Shown: piece after piece, positions 15,998-27,263 of the stretch | Layout: each line of letters opens with the position of its first letter | Numbering within the stretch: the stretch's first letter is position 1 | Assembly: GCA_050247075.1 (NCBI GenBank) | Contig: JBFWUW010000063.1 | Span: 1 to 42,188 of the forward strand | Origin: JBFWUW01 sp050247075 | Lineage (GTDB): Bacteria; Planctomycetota; Planctomycetia; Pirellulales; JBFWUW01 | Reading direction: 5' to 3' | DNA length: 42,188 nt | Notes under the pieces: model-generated | The model's database searches: none | Seen by the model: only the letters and a program-made list of their open reading frames with translations | Told to the model about the DNA's origin: nothing | Made by a program: the position numbers and the translations under genes

Positions 15998-17752
15998 TCA
16001 CGTTGGCACCGGTTCGGCCACGCGCCAGTCGGCGATTTGCAGCTCGACGGTGCGGCGGCCGTTGAAGTCGTTGATGATGGGGCGAAAAGCAAAGGACAGC
16101 GGCGCGCTGGTGTTGGCCAGCTCATCGGCCCAATCGCCGCCGCCAAAGGCCACCGCCCGCAACTTGGTTCCCCCTTGAATGACCTTCAGAGATAGATGCC
16201 GCCCGCCGCCACCAATGCGCTTGGGGGGCTCGGCCAGTTCCACGCCGGTGGCACAAACCAGCGGGCGGCGGTTCCCCTCGCCAAACGGAGCAAGCTGCTC
16301 GATGTGCGTCACGGCTTGCATGGTCAGCGCGGAAAGCGGGGCTTCGGCGTCGATCCACAGGTCGGCCACGCGCTGCTCGTGCGAAATCTCGCCGCTGGCA
16401 TGTTCGCGAAATTCCTCGCGAAACGCCTCAATGGCCGACTCGTCGATCTTCAAACCAGCCGCCGCGGCATGCCCGCCATGCGACAGCAAGTTGCCGGAAC
16501 AAGCCGCCAGCGCCTCGTGCAGCGAAAAGCCCGGCACGCCGCGGGCAGAACCGACCCCCGGCTTCACGCCATGTTCATCCAGGGAAATAATCACCGTGGG
16601 ACGATGGAACTTTTCGGCAATCCGCCCCGCCACGATGCCGATCACGCCGGCGTGCCAGCCGCGTTCGGCCAGTACCAGCGCCGCGTCTCCTTCCGCGTCA
16701 AACTGTTCCTCAACCTGCTTGTTGGCCGCCAGATAGATGCTGCGCTCCAGGCTCTGCCGGCTCTCGTTGAGTTGATTGAGATACTCCGCCAGTTCGGTGG
16801 CCCGCGGCTGCGAGTCGGTCGTCAGCAGTTCCACCGCCAGGCGGGCTTGGCCCATCCGTCCGGCCGCATTTAGCCGTGGGGCCAGGCCGAAGGCAATATC
16901 CTCGCTCGACAATGTTGGCTTTTTGTCGCTGCCGGCTACCTTCATCAGCATGGCCAGCCCCAGCGACGGAGCCTCTTTCAAGCCGCGCAGGCCATGCGTG
17001 ACCAGAATGCGGTTCTCATCGACCAGCGGCACGACATCGGCCACCGTCCCCAAGGCGGCCAGGGGAACCGCTTCCAACAAAAAGTCCTTCATCCGCGGGT
17101 TGACCTTTTTGGCTTGGCTAGCCTGTTGGCACATGGCCCAGGCCAGCTTGAAGGCCACACCCGCCCCGCACAACTCACCGAACGGATAGGCCGTGCCGGG
17201 CAGCCGCGGATGCACAATCGCCGCGACCTGGGGCAGGCGGTCGGCAAGTGCATGATGGTCGGTGATGATAAGCTGCAGCCCCAAGTCGCGGGCGGCCTGG
17301 GCCTCTTCGACGGCGGTGATGCCGCAATCGACGGTTACCACCAGCGACGCTCCTTGTTGGGCCAGCGATTGCAGCGCCTCTCGGTTCAGGCCGTAGCCTT
17401 CATCCATGCGATGCGGCACGTAGTAGCTGGGATCGGCCCCCAGCAAGCGCAAGCATTTCAGCAGAATGGCCGTGCCCGCCATGCCGTCCACATCGTAGTC
17501 GCCGTAGACCACGATCTTCCGCCGCTCCACAATCGCCTGCTGGATCAACTCCGCCGCCTGCAGCGCGCCGGGCAATTCCTCGGGCGGGCGCAAGTCCGAC
17601 AGCCGCGCCGCCAGAAACCGCTGGGCTTGCGCGGGATCGTGAATGCCGCGGCACAGCAGCAATTGCGCCACCACCGCCGGCACGTTCGCCGCGCGCTCCA
17701 ACTGCAAGACACGTTGCGGGTCGTGGGGATGAATTCGCCAGCGCTTGGACAT
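15998..17752 (-). CDS. recJ: Single-stranded-DNA exonuclease RecJ
   Basis: 5'-3' exonuclease on single-stranded DNA used in RecF-pathway recombination, mismatch and base-excision repair. 584 residues, normal for bacterial RecJ. The DHH phosphoesterase domain has YGDYDVDGMAG (DYDVDG near 85-90), VTVDCGITAVEEA, ITDHHALAD (DHH near 165-167), GAGVAFKLAWAM and FGLAPRLNAAGRMGQ. The DHHA1 domain has GWHAGVIGIVAGRIAEKFHRP and SARGVPGFSLHEAL with SHGGHAAAAG. A C-terminal OB-type region follows. ATG at 17752 gives the family N-terminus (KRWRI); a longer frame to 17812 would translate heptanucleotide repeats and is rejected. Confidence 0.94.
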   Translation of the reverse strand: MSKRWRIHPHDPQRVLQLERAANVPAVVAQLLLCRGIHDPAQAQRFLAARLSDLRPPEELPGALQAAELIQQAIVERRKIVVYGDYDVDGMAGTAILLKCLRLLGADPSYYVPHRMDEGYGLNREALQSLAQQGASLVVTVDCGITAVEEAQAARDLGLQLIITDHHALADRLPQVAAIVHPRLPGTAYPFGELCGAGVAFKLAWAMCQQASQAKKVNPRMKDFLLEAVPLAALGTVADVVPLVDENRILVTHGLRGLKEAPSLGLAMLMKVAGSDKKPTLSSEDIAFGLAPRLNAAGRMGQARLAVELLTTDSQPRATELAEYLNQLNESRQSLERSIYLAANKQVEEQFDAEGDAALVLAERGWHAGVIGIVAGRIAEKFHRPTVIISLDEHGVKPGVGSARGVPGFSLHEALAACSGNLLSHGGHAAAAGLKIDESAIEAFREEFREHASGEISHEQRVADLWIDAEAPLSALTMQAVTHIEQLAPFGEGNRRPLVCATGVELAEPPKRIGGGGRHLSLKVIQGGTKLRAVAFGGGDWADELANTSAPLSFAFRPIINDFNGRRTVELQIADWRVAEPVPT

Positions 17753-17760
17753 GGGGGCTT

Positions 17761-17913
17761 TCGGTGTTCGGTGTTCGGTGCTCGGTGCTCGGTTTGTAGG
17801 AGGCGTTTCCAACGCCGATGCACCACGTAATCAGCCGGCATCGGCGATGGAATCGCCTCCTACAGCTTTCAGCCTTTCGCCTTTCGCCTTTCGCCTTTCG
17901 CCTTCATCCTTTC
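17761..17913. repeat. Composite repeat: heptamer array, 70-bp palindrome, second heptamer array
   Basis: 17761-17795 holds five units of TCGGTGT/TCGGTGC type. 17795-17864 is a palindrome: TGTAGGAGGCGTTTCCAACG and on, mirrored by the arm ending CGCCTCCTACA, with only a few mismatches over about 27-base arms. 17865-17913 holds seven units of GCTTTCA/GCCTTTC/TCCTTTC type. The three blocks abut without spacer. Read on the minus strand, part of it encodes the C-terminal tail of the ATP-grasp protein. Confidence 0.75.
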
Positions 17914-18934
17914 TCTCAACGGCCGCATTGACGATCTTGCCGATCAGCTCCTCATACGTCAGGCCGATGTCGCGGGCCAGCAGGATCAAGTCGCTGTAGA
18001 CGGGTGACAGGCCGGGCAAGGGATTGGCTTCCAGGAAATAGGGAACGCCATTGCGCAGGCGGAAGTCGATCCGGCCCAGGTCGCGGCAGCCCAAGGCCCG
18101 CCAGGCCGACAGCGCCGCTTGCCGCACGGCCGCGTCGTCCGCGGGCGAAATTTTCGCCGGGGACTCGTAACGAACGCGGGCTTGCCAGTCGCGCTTGACT
18201 TCCAGGCTATAGACAAACGGCCCGGCCGGCTTGAGCGGCACCACCCGCATGATGCCCAGCACTTGCGGCGGGCTGTTGCCAACGATACCCACGGTCAGTT
18301 CGTCGCCGTCAATAAACTCCTCGACCAGGATCGGCTGCTGGTAGGCTTGCCGCAGGCGTTCGATGGTGGGCAGCAGTTGGCCGCGGTCGTGTATCAGGCT
18401 GCATTCCAGAATGCCCTTGCTCGATCCCTCGCAGGCCGGCTTGACGATCCACGGCCCGGCAATGGCGGAGAGTTTTTCCTCCAAGCCGCTGGTCTCGCCG
18501 TCGGCCAGCACCCAGCCCGGCGTCGGCACGCCCGCCGCCGCGATGATCTTCTTGGCACAGTCCTTGTCCAGGGCCACGGCCAGCGTCAACGGGTCCGAAC
18601 CGGTATACGGCACGCCCAGCATTTCCAAAACGGCCGGCATGCGGGCCTCGCGGGCGCGGCCCACTCCCCGCCCCTCGGCCAGGTTGAAGACCAGGTCGGG
18701 CTTGGGACCGTCCAGCAGCCGCCGCAACACCGGTTCGCCATCCCCCAGCAACTCCACTTCATGCCCCTGCCCACGAATGGCATCGGCCAACGCGCGAATC
18801 GTCTCGGGCGAGTCAAATTCCTCCTCGTCATCCCCCGCCGAGGCGAACGGGTTGCCGCCCGCGGCGTCCATCGCGGCGGCACTGTGGGCCGGCTGCTGCC
18901 CGCCGCGCACATTAAATGTCAATCCAATCTTCAC
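17831..18934 (-). CDS. D-alanine--D-alanine ligase-like ATP-grasp protein
   Basis: 367 residues from a GTG start (AAGGA about ten bases upstream). ATP-grasp ligase resembling Ddl: LVFNLAEG, LGVPYTGSDPLTLAVALDK, the WIVKPACEGSSKGI nucleotide-binding block, LVEEFIDGDELTVGI, a Mg-binding GRIDFRLRNGVPYFLEANP stretch, and LPGLSPVYSDL. Classical Ddl has EVNTxPGMT, so EANPLPGLSP is a departure; the real amino-acid substrate could differ. An insert rich in Ala/Gly/Glu (about 18-42) is unusual. The last roughly 27 residues (from RKDEGERRKAKGER on) are encoded by heptamer units and half of a palindrome, so they are not part of the enzyme fold. A role in peptidoglycan precursor synthesis is plausible but not proven. 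Confidence 0.8.
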   Translation of the reverse strand: MKIGLTFNVRGGQQPAHSAAAMDAAGGNPFASAGDDEEEFDSPETIRALADAIRGQGHEVELLGDGEPVLRRLLDGPKPDLVFNLAEGRGVGRAREARMPAVLEMLGVPYTGSDPLTLAVALDKDCAKKIIAAAGVPTPGWVLADGETSGLEEKLSAIAGPWIVKPACEGSSKGILECSLIHDRGQLLPTIERLRQAYQQPILVEEFIDGDELTVGIVGNSPPQVLGIMRVVPLKPAGPFVYSLEVKRDWQARVRYESPAKISPADDAAVRQAALSAWRALGCRDLGRIDFRLRNGVPYFLEANPLPGLSPVYSDLILLARDIGLTYEELIGKIVNAAVERKDEGERRKAKGERLKAVGGDSIADAG

Positions 18935-19149
18935 TGGCGATCATCCTTGCGGTTCCGTGCCAATCATTCCGCCGGCCACGCCCCACACCCAGGCCCGGCC
19001 CATCTTCCGCCCCATTCTGTGCCACTTAGCCGGTTTCAACAAGCGGTGGGCGATGTGACGTTGTCGCCTGCTGAGGTGATGTGGCCAGCAAGGGACGATA
19101 AACCCGCAACAATCGTCAAAGAAACGATCGTGCAGGCCGACCAAAACAA

Positions 19150-21531
19150 CTATTTCGTGGATGCCGGCTTACTTGGTCCCTCATTCCGCCACCAGCGAAG
19201 TTCGTTGGCGCCGCGCTCGGCGACGGCGGCGATGTCGAGGCGGCCGTCGTGGTTGAGATCGGCCACGATCACGGTCGTGGCGTTGGGCCAGCCGGTCTTG
19301 ATGGCGTGCATCTTCCAATCGCCACGAGGGTCGCTGCTGTTCTCGAACCACACCAGCCGGCCCGCCGTGCCCCAGCCGGTGGCCACCACGTCTTGGTCGC
19401 CGTCGCCATCCAGGTCGCCGGCCACCGCTTCAAAGCCCTGGGGAAGGCCGCCGATGGGGTGCTTTTTCCACTCGCTTCCCAGGCCGGGCTGGCCGACGTT
19501 TTCGTACCAGGCGACCTGGTGCGAGTCGGGCGAATCGTTGCCCACCGGCGCGGCGATGCCAAACGCCATCAGCACGTCCAGGTCGCCATCGCCATCCACA
19601 TCGGCCGGATGCCCGTGCGCGGGGGCCACGGTCTGGCTGTCGATGGCGTGTTTTTTCCAGGCATTCTCCGCCGGCTGGCCGGCATTCTCAAACCACAAGA
19701 TTTGATTGGTGGTGCGGGCGGTGCCCAATAGGTCGGGCCGGCCGTCGCGGTTGAAGTCGGCCACGCAAATGGCGCGGGTTTCACCCACATCGGCGGCTAT
19801 CTCGTGCCGCAGCCACTCGCCGCCGTTACCCGGCGCTCCGACGTTCTCGAACCAATCAAAACGGTTGCCGAACCGCCAGCTCGATGCGGCCACGTCCAAA
19901 TCGCCATCGGCGTCGAGATCGGCCAGGGCCACATCGTAAGAACCGGGAACCTCCTTGGCCGCGCTCACGCGGTGCAGTTTCCACGGCTGAGAGATTTGCT
20001 CTGGTCCGGGGTTCTGGAACCAGCGGATGTCCCATTTGAGATTATCGACAATCACCACGTCGGGCAGGCCGTCTCGGTTGATATCGCCAATGGCGTGGCG
20101 TTCCAGCCGGATCGGCTGGTCCTCTTGGCCGGCGTACTTTTGAACGAACGAATGCTGGAAGTTGCCTTGGCCGTCGTTTCGCAGCAGATACAGGTTGCTG
20201 TTTGGCTCGGCATCGGCACTGGTCAGGTCGAGATCGCCGTCGCCGTCTACATCGGCCGCCACGCAGGAATAAGAATAGGTGTAGTTGCCCAGCAGGCGCT
20301 GCTCCGTCAGTTGCAACGGGCCGGCGGCAATCGACCGCGCCGGCTCGGGCAGTGCCGAGGGGTGGCCGTCCGGCAGCAGCAGCGTGGCCAGCACTTGCGC
20401 ATAGACGCGATGTCCAAAGTCGTTGGGGTGGTTCACGCCGTTGCCGGTCTGGTCCCAGTGCTGCTTGTGTTCCAAGAACCCGCTCCAGACCGAAGTCAAA
20501 TCGGCCAAGGCCACCCCCGGCCCGCATAACTCGGCCAGGGCGTCGCGGTATTGGGGAAATAGTTCTTGCTTCAGAGTGACCCAATCTTTGTTGCCCAGCA
20601 TGGAGGCGACCAGGATGAACTCGGCATCGGGCAATTGCTGGCGGACCTGGGCGATGATCTCGGCCGTATTGGCCTGGTACTCGGCCGCCGGCCGCCCGGC
20701 GGAATCGTTCATGCCGAAGGCCACAATAATCAGGTCGGGCTTCGGCTCCACCACTTTATCTAGCGAGTTCAAAACCCAGCGCGTGTCGGTCCCGCTGACC
20801 GATGGATTGTGCAAGGCGACCTTGCCGGAAAAACGGGCCTCCAGGTGCCGCCGCAACAGTTCAGGATAAGCAGGCTGATAAGGTTCGCCCCCCGCCCAGC
20901 CCGACGCATTGCAACCGGCCGAAATGCTGTCCCCCACGACCACGATCGACAGCGGCTGCTTGTTCAGCAGCTTATGCACCGTCCGCGGCAAAACGGCCGG
21001 GTCGAACTGGGGGACGGGCTGCGTCCATAAATCGGCGGCGTGCGTGTACGTAATGCAGGTCTGCATGTCGTGATATTCCAGCGAACCGCCGAAGAATATC
21101 TCGCCGTTGCCGTCGCGGTGGGTCAGCTTGTACTTTTGCGTGCCGGCGGGCCGCCGCAGTTCGGCCGGCGTGTAGGACGGTATCCTCGAACCGGCGGGCA
21201 AGACGATTTCGCGAGAGCCGGGCTGGCAAACGTAATCGCGATCGGCCTCGTAAGCCACATCGCCCGCCGAATTGCGGACGTCCAACACCCGTTCGATCGG
21301 AAACAGCACCTTGGCCCGTGCTTCGCCCGACTTCTCATCCTTGATGAACAGCACCGACTCGCCCTGCATCTCGGTCCCCAGCCAAAAGGGGCGCAGTAAA
21401 TCGGCGGAATATTGCCACTCCGGCGGAGACGGCTCTTCCGCCCGCCCGGCGCTTGGGCCAAGCACCGGCAGGCTGGCCAGATTCAAGGCCCAGATCGAGC
21501 AAATTAAAGCAGTTCGGCGGAAACGCGGCAT
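19150..21531 (-). CDS. Exported SGNH/GDSL hydrolase fused to a seven-repeat FG-GAP (VCBS) propeller
   Basis: 793 residues. GGGAGG lies six bases before the ATG at 21531, which decides the start; the frame runs on to 21651 but without support. The signal peptide is followed by a beta-rich domain (about 35-185). The SGNH hydrolase (about 195-390) has Ser202 in VVGDSISAG, Asn275 in FGMNDSAG and His368 in VNHPNDFGH. From about 410 to the end there are seven repeats carrying calcium-binding loops: DVDGDGDLDL, DINRDGLPDV, DLDADGDLDV, DFNRDGRPDL, DVDGDGDLDV, DLDGDGDQDV and DLNHDGRLDI, each followed by a WF(E/Q)N-type strand. Seven such repeats fit one complete beta-propeller. A carbohydrate or acyl-ester esterase on the cell surface is plausible, the propeller serving for binding. 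Confidence 0.9.
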   Translation of the reverse strand: MPRFRRTALICSIWALNLASLPVLGPSAGRAEEPSPPEWQYSADLLRPFWLGTEMQGESVLFIKDEKSGEARAKVLFPIERVLDVRNSAGDVAYEADRDYVCQPGSREIVLPAGSRIPSYTPAELRRPAGTQKYKLTHRDGNGEIFFGGSLEYHDMQTCITYTHAADLWTQPVPQFDPAVLPRTVHKLLNKQPLSIVVVGDSISAGCNASGWAGGEPYQPAYPELLRRHLEARFSGKVALHNPSVSGTDTRWVLNSLDKVVEPKPDLIIVAFGMNDSAGRPAAEYQANTAEIIAQVRQQLPDAEFILVASMLGNKDWVTLKQELFPQYRDALAELCGPGVALADLTSVWSGFLEHKQHWDQTGNGVNHPNDFGHRVYAQVLATLLLPDGHPSALPEPARSIAAGPLQLTEQRLLGNYTYSYSCVAADVDGDGDLDLTSADAEPNSNLYLLRNDGQGNFQHSFVQKYAGQEDQPIRLERHAIGDINRDGLPDVVIVDNLKWDIRWFQNPGPEQISQPWKLHRVSAAKEVPGSYDVALADLDADGDLDVAASSWRFGNRFDWFENVGAPGNGGEWLRHEIAADVGETRAICVADFNRDGRPDLLGTARTTNQILWFENAGQPAENAWKKHAIDSQTVAPAHGHPADVDGDGDLDVLMAFGIAAPVGNDSPDSHQVAWYENVGQPGLGSEWKKHPIGGLPQGFEAVAGDLDGDGDQDVVATGWGTAGRLVWFENSSDPRGDWKMHAIKTGWPNATTVIVADLNHDGRLDIAAVAERGANELRWWRNEGPSKPASTK

Positions 21532-21622
21532 GGCCATCCTCCCGTGGAATTCGTTTCCAACGATGATAGGCCACGCCGGCGCGAATGTCACGAAGGATTG
21601 CCGCCCGACCGCGAACAGACTC

Positions 21623-24265
<2,643 letters not shown>

Positions 24266-24356
24266 GGTTTACCTCTTGCTGAGTGCGCGATGTCAAATTC
24301 ATCGCGGCGGTTTGAATAGACGGTTAAACACGAAGCCGATGCCACGTTGATTGAAG

Positions 24357-24671
24357 AACCACGGATAGCACGGATTCCACGGATAAACACGCACGGCACC
24401 GTGCTGCCGTTGCCTCAATCTATTGAATGGCCCAGGTAATTATGCAAGGGGCGGCGATCCGAAATGATCCGTCGTCGCCCTTTTAAGAGGCAAATCGGGA
24501 TGAAGTGGCCGTTGCTCATCGCGCCAAGATGCACGGTTCGTCAAGGCACCGGCAGACGACGTTCCGTTGGGTTCGCTCGTCCCCGGCATGAATGCCGAGG
24601 CAATTCAAAAGCGCGCCATGGCAAGAGCATCCATCGCGGTCTTATCCGTTAAATCCGTGCTAGCCGTGGTT
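24357..24671. repeat. 30-bp inverted repeat pair between dnaK and clpB
   Basis: 24357-24386 (AACCACGGATAGCACGGATT, then CCACGGATAA) matches the reverse complement of 24642-24671 at 26 of 30 positions. The intervening 255 bases have no convincing gene. The pair takes up most of the 494-base dnaK-clpB gap and could bound a non-autonomous element. A related CCACGGATAG occurs near 9108. A small stem near 24455-24485 (GGGCGGCGATC / GTCGTCGCCC) lies inside. Confidence 0.6.
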
Positions 24672-24759
24672 TCCTATCCTTCGGACAGTGGATCGCTTGT
24701 TCGCCCTTGGTTGCGGCTTCGCTGCGCCACCCAATCCGTGGTTTCTTGGCAACCACTCG

Positions 24760-26661
24760 CTATTTCACCTCAAACTCGGCATCAATCGCGTCGTCTTCCC
24801 CCTTCGGCTTGCTGGATCCGCCGCCGTCGGCCGCGGACGATTCGCCATCGGCCGAACTGGCTTCGTACAGTGCCTTGGCCATTGCCTGCTCGGCATGTTC
24901 CAGCTCGCTGATGGCCGACTTGATCGCCTCGGCATCCTCTCCCTGGGCCACGCCGCGAACCTTGGTCACGGTCGCTTCCACGGCGGCCTTGTCGGCATCG
25001 CCTAGCTTCGACTCGTTCTCCTTGAGCTTCTTCTCCAGTTGGTAGCAGCGGGTGTCGGCCTGGTTGCGCAGTTCCAACAGCTCGCGGAGCTTTTTGTCCT
25101 CGGCCGCGTGCAGTTCGGCGTCGCGCTGCATCTTCTTGATTTCTTCCTCGCTCAGGCCGCTGGAGTTCTCCACGCGAATGGTGTGCTCCTTGCCGGTCCC
25201 CAAGTCCTTGGCGGCCACGTTGAGAATGCCGTTGGCGTCGATGTCGAACTTTACCTCCACCTGCGGCACGCCGCGCGGCGCCGGGCGAATCCCCTCCAGA
25301 TTGAACTCGCTGAGCAAACGGTTGTCGTTGGCCCGCGTCCGTTCGCCCTGGAAGACCTTAACCGTCACGGCGGTCTGGTTATCGGCCGCCGTGCTGAAGA
25401 TTTGCTTCTTCTCCGTGGGAATCGTGGTGTTCTTCTCCACTAACTTGGTCATCAGGCCCCCTTCCGTCTCGATGCCCAACGATAGCGGCGTCACATCCAG
25501 CAGCAGCACATCCTTGACTTCGCCGCCGAGCACGCCCCCTTGAATGGCCGCGCCGACCGCCACCACTTCGTCGGGATTCACACCTTTGTGCGGATCCTTG
25601 CCGAAGATCTTTTTGACCATTTCTTGCACCTTCGGCACGCGGGTGGACCCGCCCACCAGCACGATCTCGTCGATGTCGCTGGGCTGCATCTTGGCGTCTT
25701 TCAAAGCCGTCATGACCGGCCCGCGGCAGCGCTCGATGAGGTGATCGACCAACTGCTCGAACTTGGCCCGCGTAATCGTGACTTGCAAATGCTTGGGGCC
25801 GCTGGCATCGGCCGTGATGAACGGCAAGTTGATGTCGGTCTGGCCGGCCGAGGAGAGTTCTTTCTTGGCCTTTTCGCAAGCTTCTTGCAAACGCTGCAAG
25901 GCCATGGGGTCTTTGCGCAGGTCAATGCCTTGCTCTTTCTTGAACTCCTCGGCCACATGGTTGATGAGAACCTGGTCGAAGTCGTCGCCCCCCAAGTGCC
26001 CGTCGCCGTTGGTGCTGATGACGCGGAACACGCCCTCGGCGACTTCCAACACCGATACGTCGAACGTACCGCCGCCCAGATCGAAAACCACGATCTTCTC
26101 GTGCTCTTTGTTCTCTAGCCCATAGGCCAAGGCCGCGGCCGTCGGCTCGTTGATGATGCGGGCGACTTCCAGCCCGGCGATTTGGCCGGCATCCTTGGTG
26201 GCTTGCCGCTGGGCGTCGTTGAAGTAAGCCGGCACGGTGATGACGGCCTTGTTAACCTTGTGCCCCAGGTACGACTCGGCCGACTCCTTGAGCTTGCGGA
26301 GCACTTTGGCCGAGATTTCCGGCGGGGTCATTTCTTGGTCGCCTATGCGGACCTTCACGTAGTCGTTGGCGCCCCCCACGATGGCATAGGGGACGATCTT
26401 TTCCTCGGACTCAACCTCGCTATGGCGGCGTCCCATGAAACGCTTGATGGAGTAGACCGTGCGCTTGGGGTTGGTCACGGCTTGCCGCCGGGCCGGTTCG
26501 CCCACGATGTTGTCTGCCTTGTCGGTAAAAGCGACCACGCTGGGCGTCAGGCGGTTGCCTTCCAAGTTGGGGATCACGGTGACATCTTTGCCTTCCATCA
26601 CGGCCACGACCGAGTTGGTGGTTCCGAGATCGATGCCGATGATTTTTTCGCCTTGAGCCAT
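24760..26661 (-). CDS. dnaK: Chaperone protein DnaK (Hsp70)
   Basis: 633 residues, normal length. ATPase domain: IIGIDLGTTNSVVAV, the VPAYFNDAQRQATKDAG block, ARIINEPTAAALAYG, VVFDLGGGTFDVSVLE and VLVGGSTRVPKVQEM. Substrate-binding domain: LLLDVTPLSLGIETEGG, then NTTIPTEKKQIFSTAADNQ (two pieces) and VFQGER. The lid is helical, and the C-terminus ends DAEFEVK, similar to the usual EEV-type end. It folds nascent and stressed proteins with DnaJ and GrpE, neither of which is here. AGGAG lies eight bases before the ATG at 26661. A TATAAT box about 140 bases upstream may be its promoter. Confidence 0.98.
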   Translation of the reverse strand: MAQGEKIIGIDLGTTNSVVAVMEGKDVTVIPNLEGNRLTPSVVAFTDKADNIVGEPARRQAVTNPKRTVYSIKRFMGRRHSEVESEEKIVPYAIVGGANDYVKVRIGDQEMTPPEISAKVLRKLKESAESYLGHKVNKAVITVPAYFNDAQRQATKDAGQIAGLEVARIINEPTAAALAYGLENKEHEKIVVFDLGGGTFDVSVLEVAEGVFRVISTNGDGHLGGDDFDQVLINHVAEEFKKEQGIDLRKDPMALQRLQEACEKAKKELSSAGQTDINLPFITADASGPKHLQVTITRAKFEQLVDHLIERCRGPVMTALKDAKMQPSDIDEIVLVGGSTRVPKVQEMVKKIFGKDPHKGVNPDEVVAVGAAIQGGVLGGEVKDVLLLDVTPLSLGIETEGGLMTKLVEKNTTIPTEKKQIFSTAADNQTAVTVKVFQGERTRANDNRLLSEFNLEGIRPAPRGVPQVEVKFDIDANGILNVAAKDLGTGKEHTIRVENSSGLSEEEIKKMQRDAELHAAEDKKLRELLELRNQADTRCYQLEKKLKENESKLGDADKAAVEATVTKVRGVAQGEDAEAIKSAISELEHAEQAMAKALYEASSADGESSAADGGGSSKPKGEDDAIDAEFEVK

Positions 26662-26801
26662 TGCGCTGCTCCTAAAAAATGTTTTCTAGAGTTTCGCGAA
26701 TGCCGCGACCGGCGGCGAAGCCCTAGATGGGGTTGCGATGAACAGGGTTCCGCGACGCAATTGCCGCGGCGAAGTGATTACCAAATCCGTCAGTGCCTGG
26801 A

Positions 26802-26830
26802 ATTATAGCAAAGCCCGTGCCACTGCATTA
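26802..26830 (-). promoter_or_regulatory. Candidate dnaK promoter
   Basis: On the minus strand TATAAT (26807 to 26802) stands about 140 bases upstream of the dnaK ATG. The upstream hexamer region (TTAATG/TAATGC) is a poor -35 box. A heat-shock sigma-32 pattern is not evident and no TTAGCACTC-N9-GAGTGCTAA operator is present. Sequence match only. Confidence 0.35.
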
Positions 26831-26907
26831 AAGCGCTACAGCCTTTCGTAAAGTCATGCTGCAAAATCATTTACAGAAAGCGTTTTCACCCGCCCCGCAA
26901 ATGCATC

Positions 26908-26960
26908 TGCCAAACTGGCGAAGGCCGCAACGACACAATACCCAGACTGCCAATTTGGCA
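26908..26960. promoter_or_regulatory. Two related palindromes, operator-like
   Basis: TGCCAAACTGGCG (26908-26920) and TGCCAATTTGGCA (26948-26960, perfect) share the TGCCAA/TTGGCA form and start 40 bases apart, close to four helical turns. They lie in the divergent region between dnaK and pheA. They could bind a dimeric repressor; no regulator gene is nearby. Confidence 0.3.
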
Positions 26961-26970
26961 CCCAAAGGAG

Positions 26971-27122
26971 GAAAGGCAGAAGGATGACGGATGAAGGCAG
27001 AAGAAGCAGGCCATGCATGGGTGGGCCGGGCCGGCGGATAACGTCCTAATACCATCCGGCGGGCATACACTTTCATCCATGGATTCTGTTCTTCATCCTT
27101 CTGCCTTCATCCTTCATCCTTC
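26971..27122. repeat. Heptamer arrays facing each other in the dnaK-pheA gap
   Basis: 26971-27003 carries GGCAGAA/GGATGAA-type units; 27091-27122 carries the complementary TCCTTCT/GCCTTCA/TCCTTCA units. The two can pair into a stem of about 30 bases with a loop of about 87. The rest of the 26662-27263 region, apart from the promoter and palindromes listed, holds nothing I can identify. Confidence 0.55.
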
Positions 27123-27263
27123 AATTTGCTTTTCCCGGCAACTTGACACTCGAATTTTCCGTCAGTACAAGGGGAACTCCCCACCCGCCGGCAGAGCGGG
27201 CAGGGCCACTCAGGTCAGCAGCGCCCATTCCAAGCATCACAACGCCATCCGAGACCGACTGTC

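Noticed and set aside
17761..17913. CRISPR array
   Set aside because: Units are seven bases long and contiguous, without spacers; the larger block is a palindrome.
18119..19705. Long plus-strand open frame opposite the ATP-grasp and SGNH/FG-GAP genes
   Set aside because: It is antisense to two well-supported genes, and its Arg/Pro/His-rich translation has no domain or signal. GC-rich codon use leaves such frames open by chance.
26662..26830. CIRCE (HrcA) operator upstream of dnaK
   Set aside because: No TTAGCACTC-N9-GAGTGCTAA or close variant on either strand.
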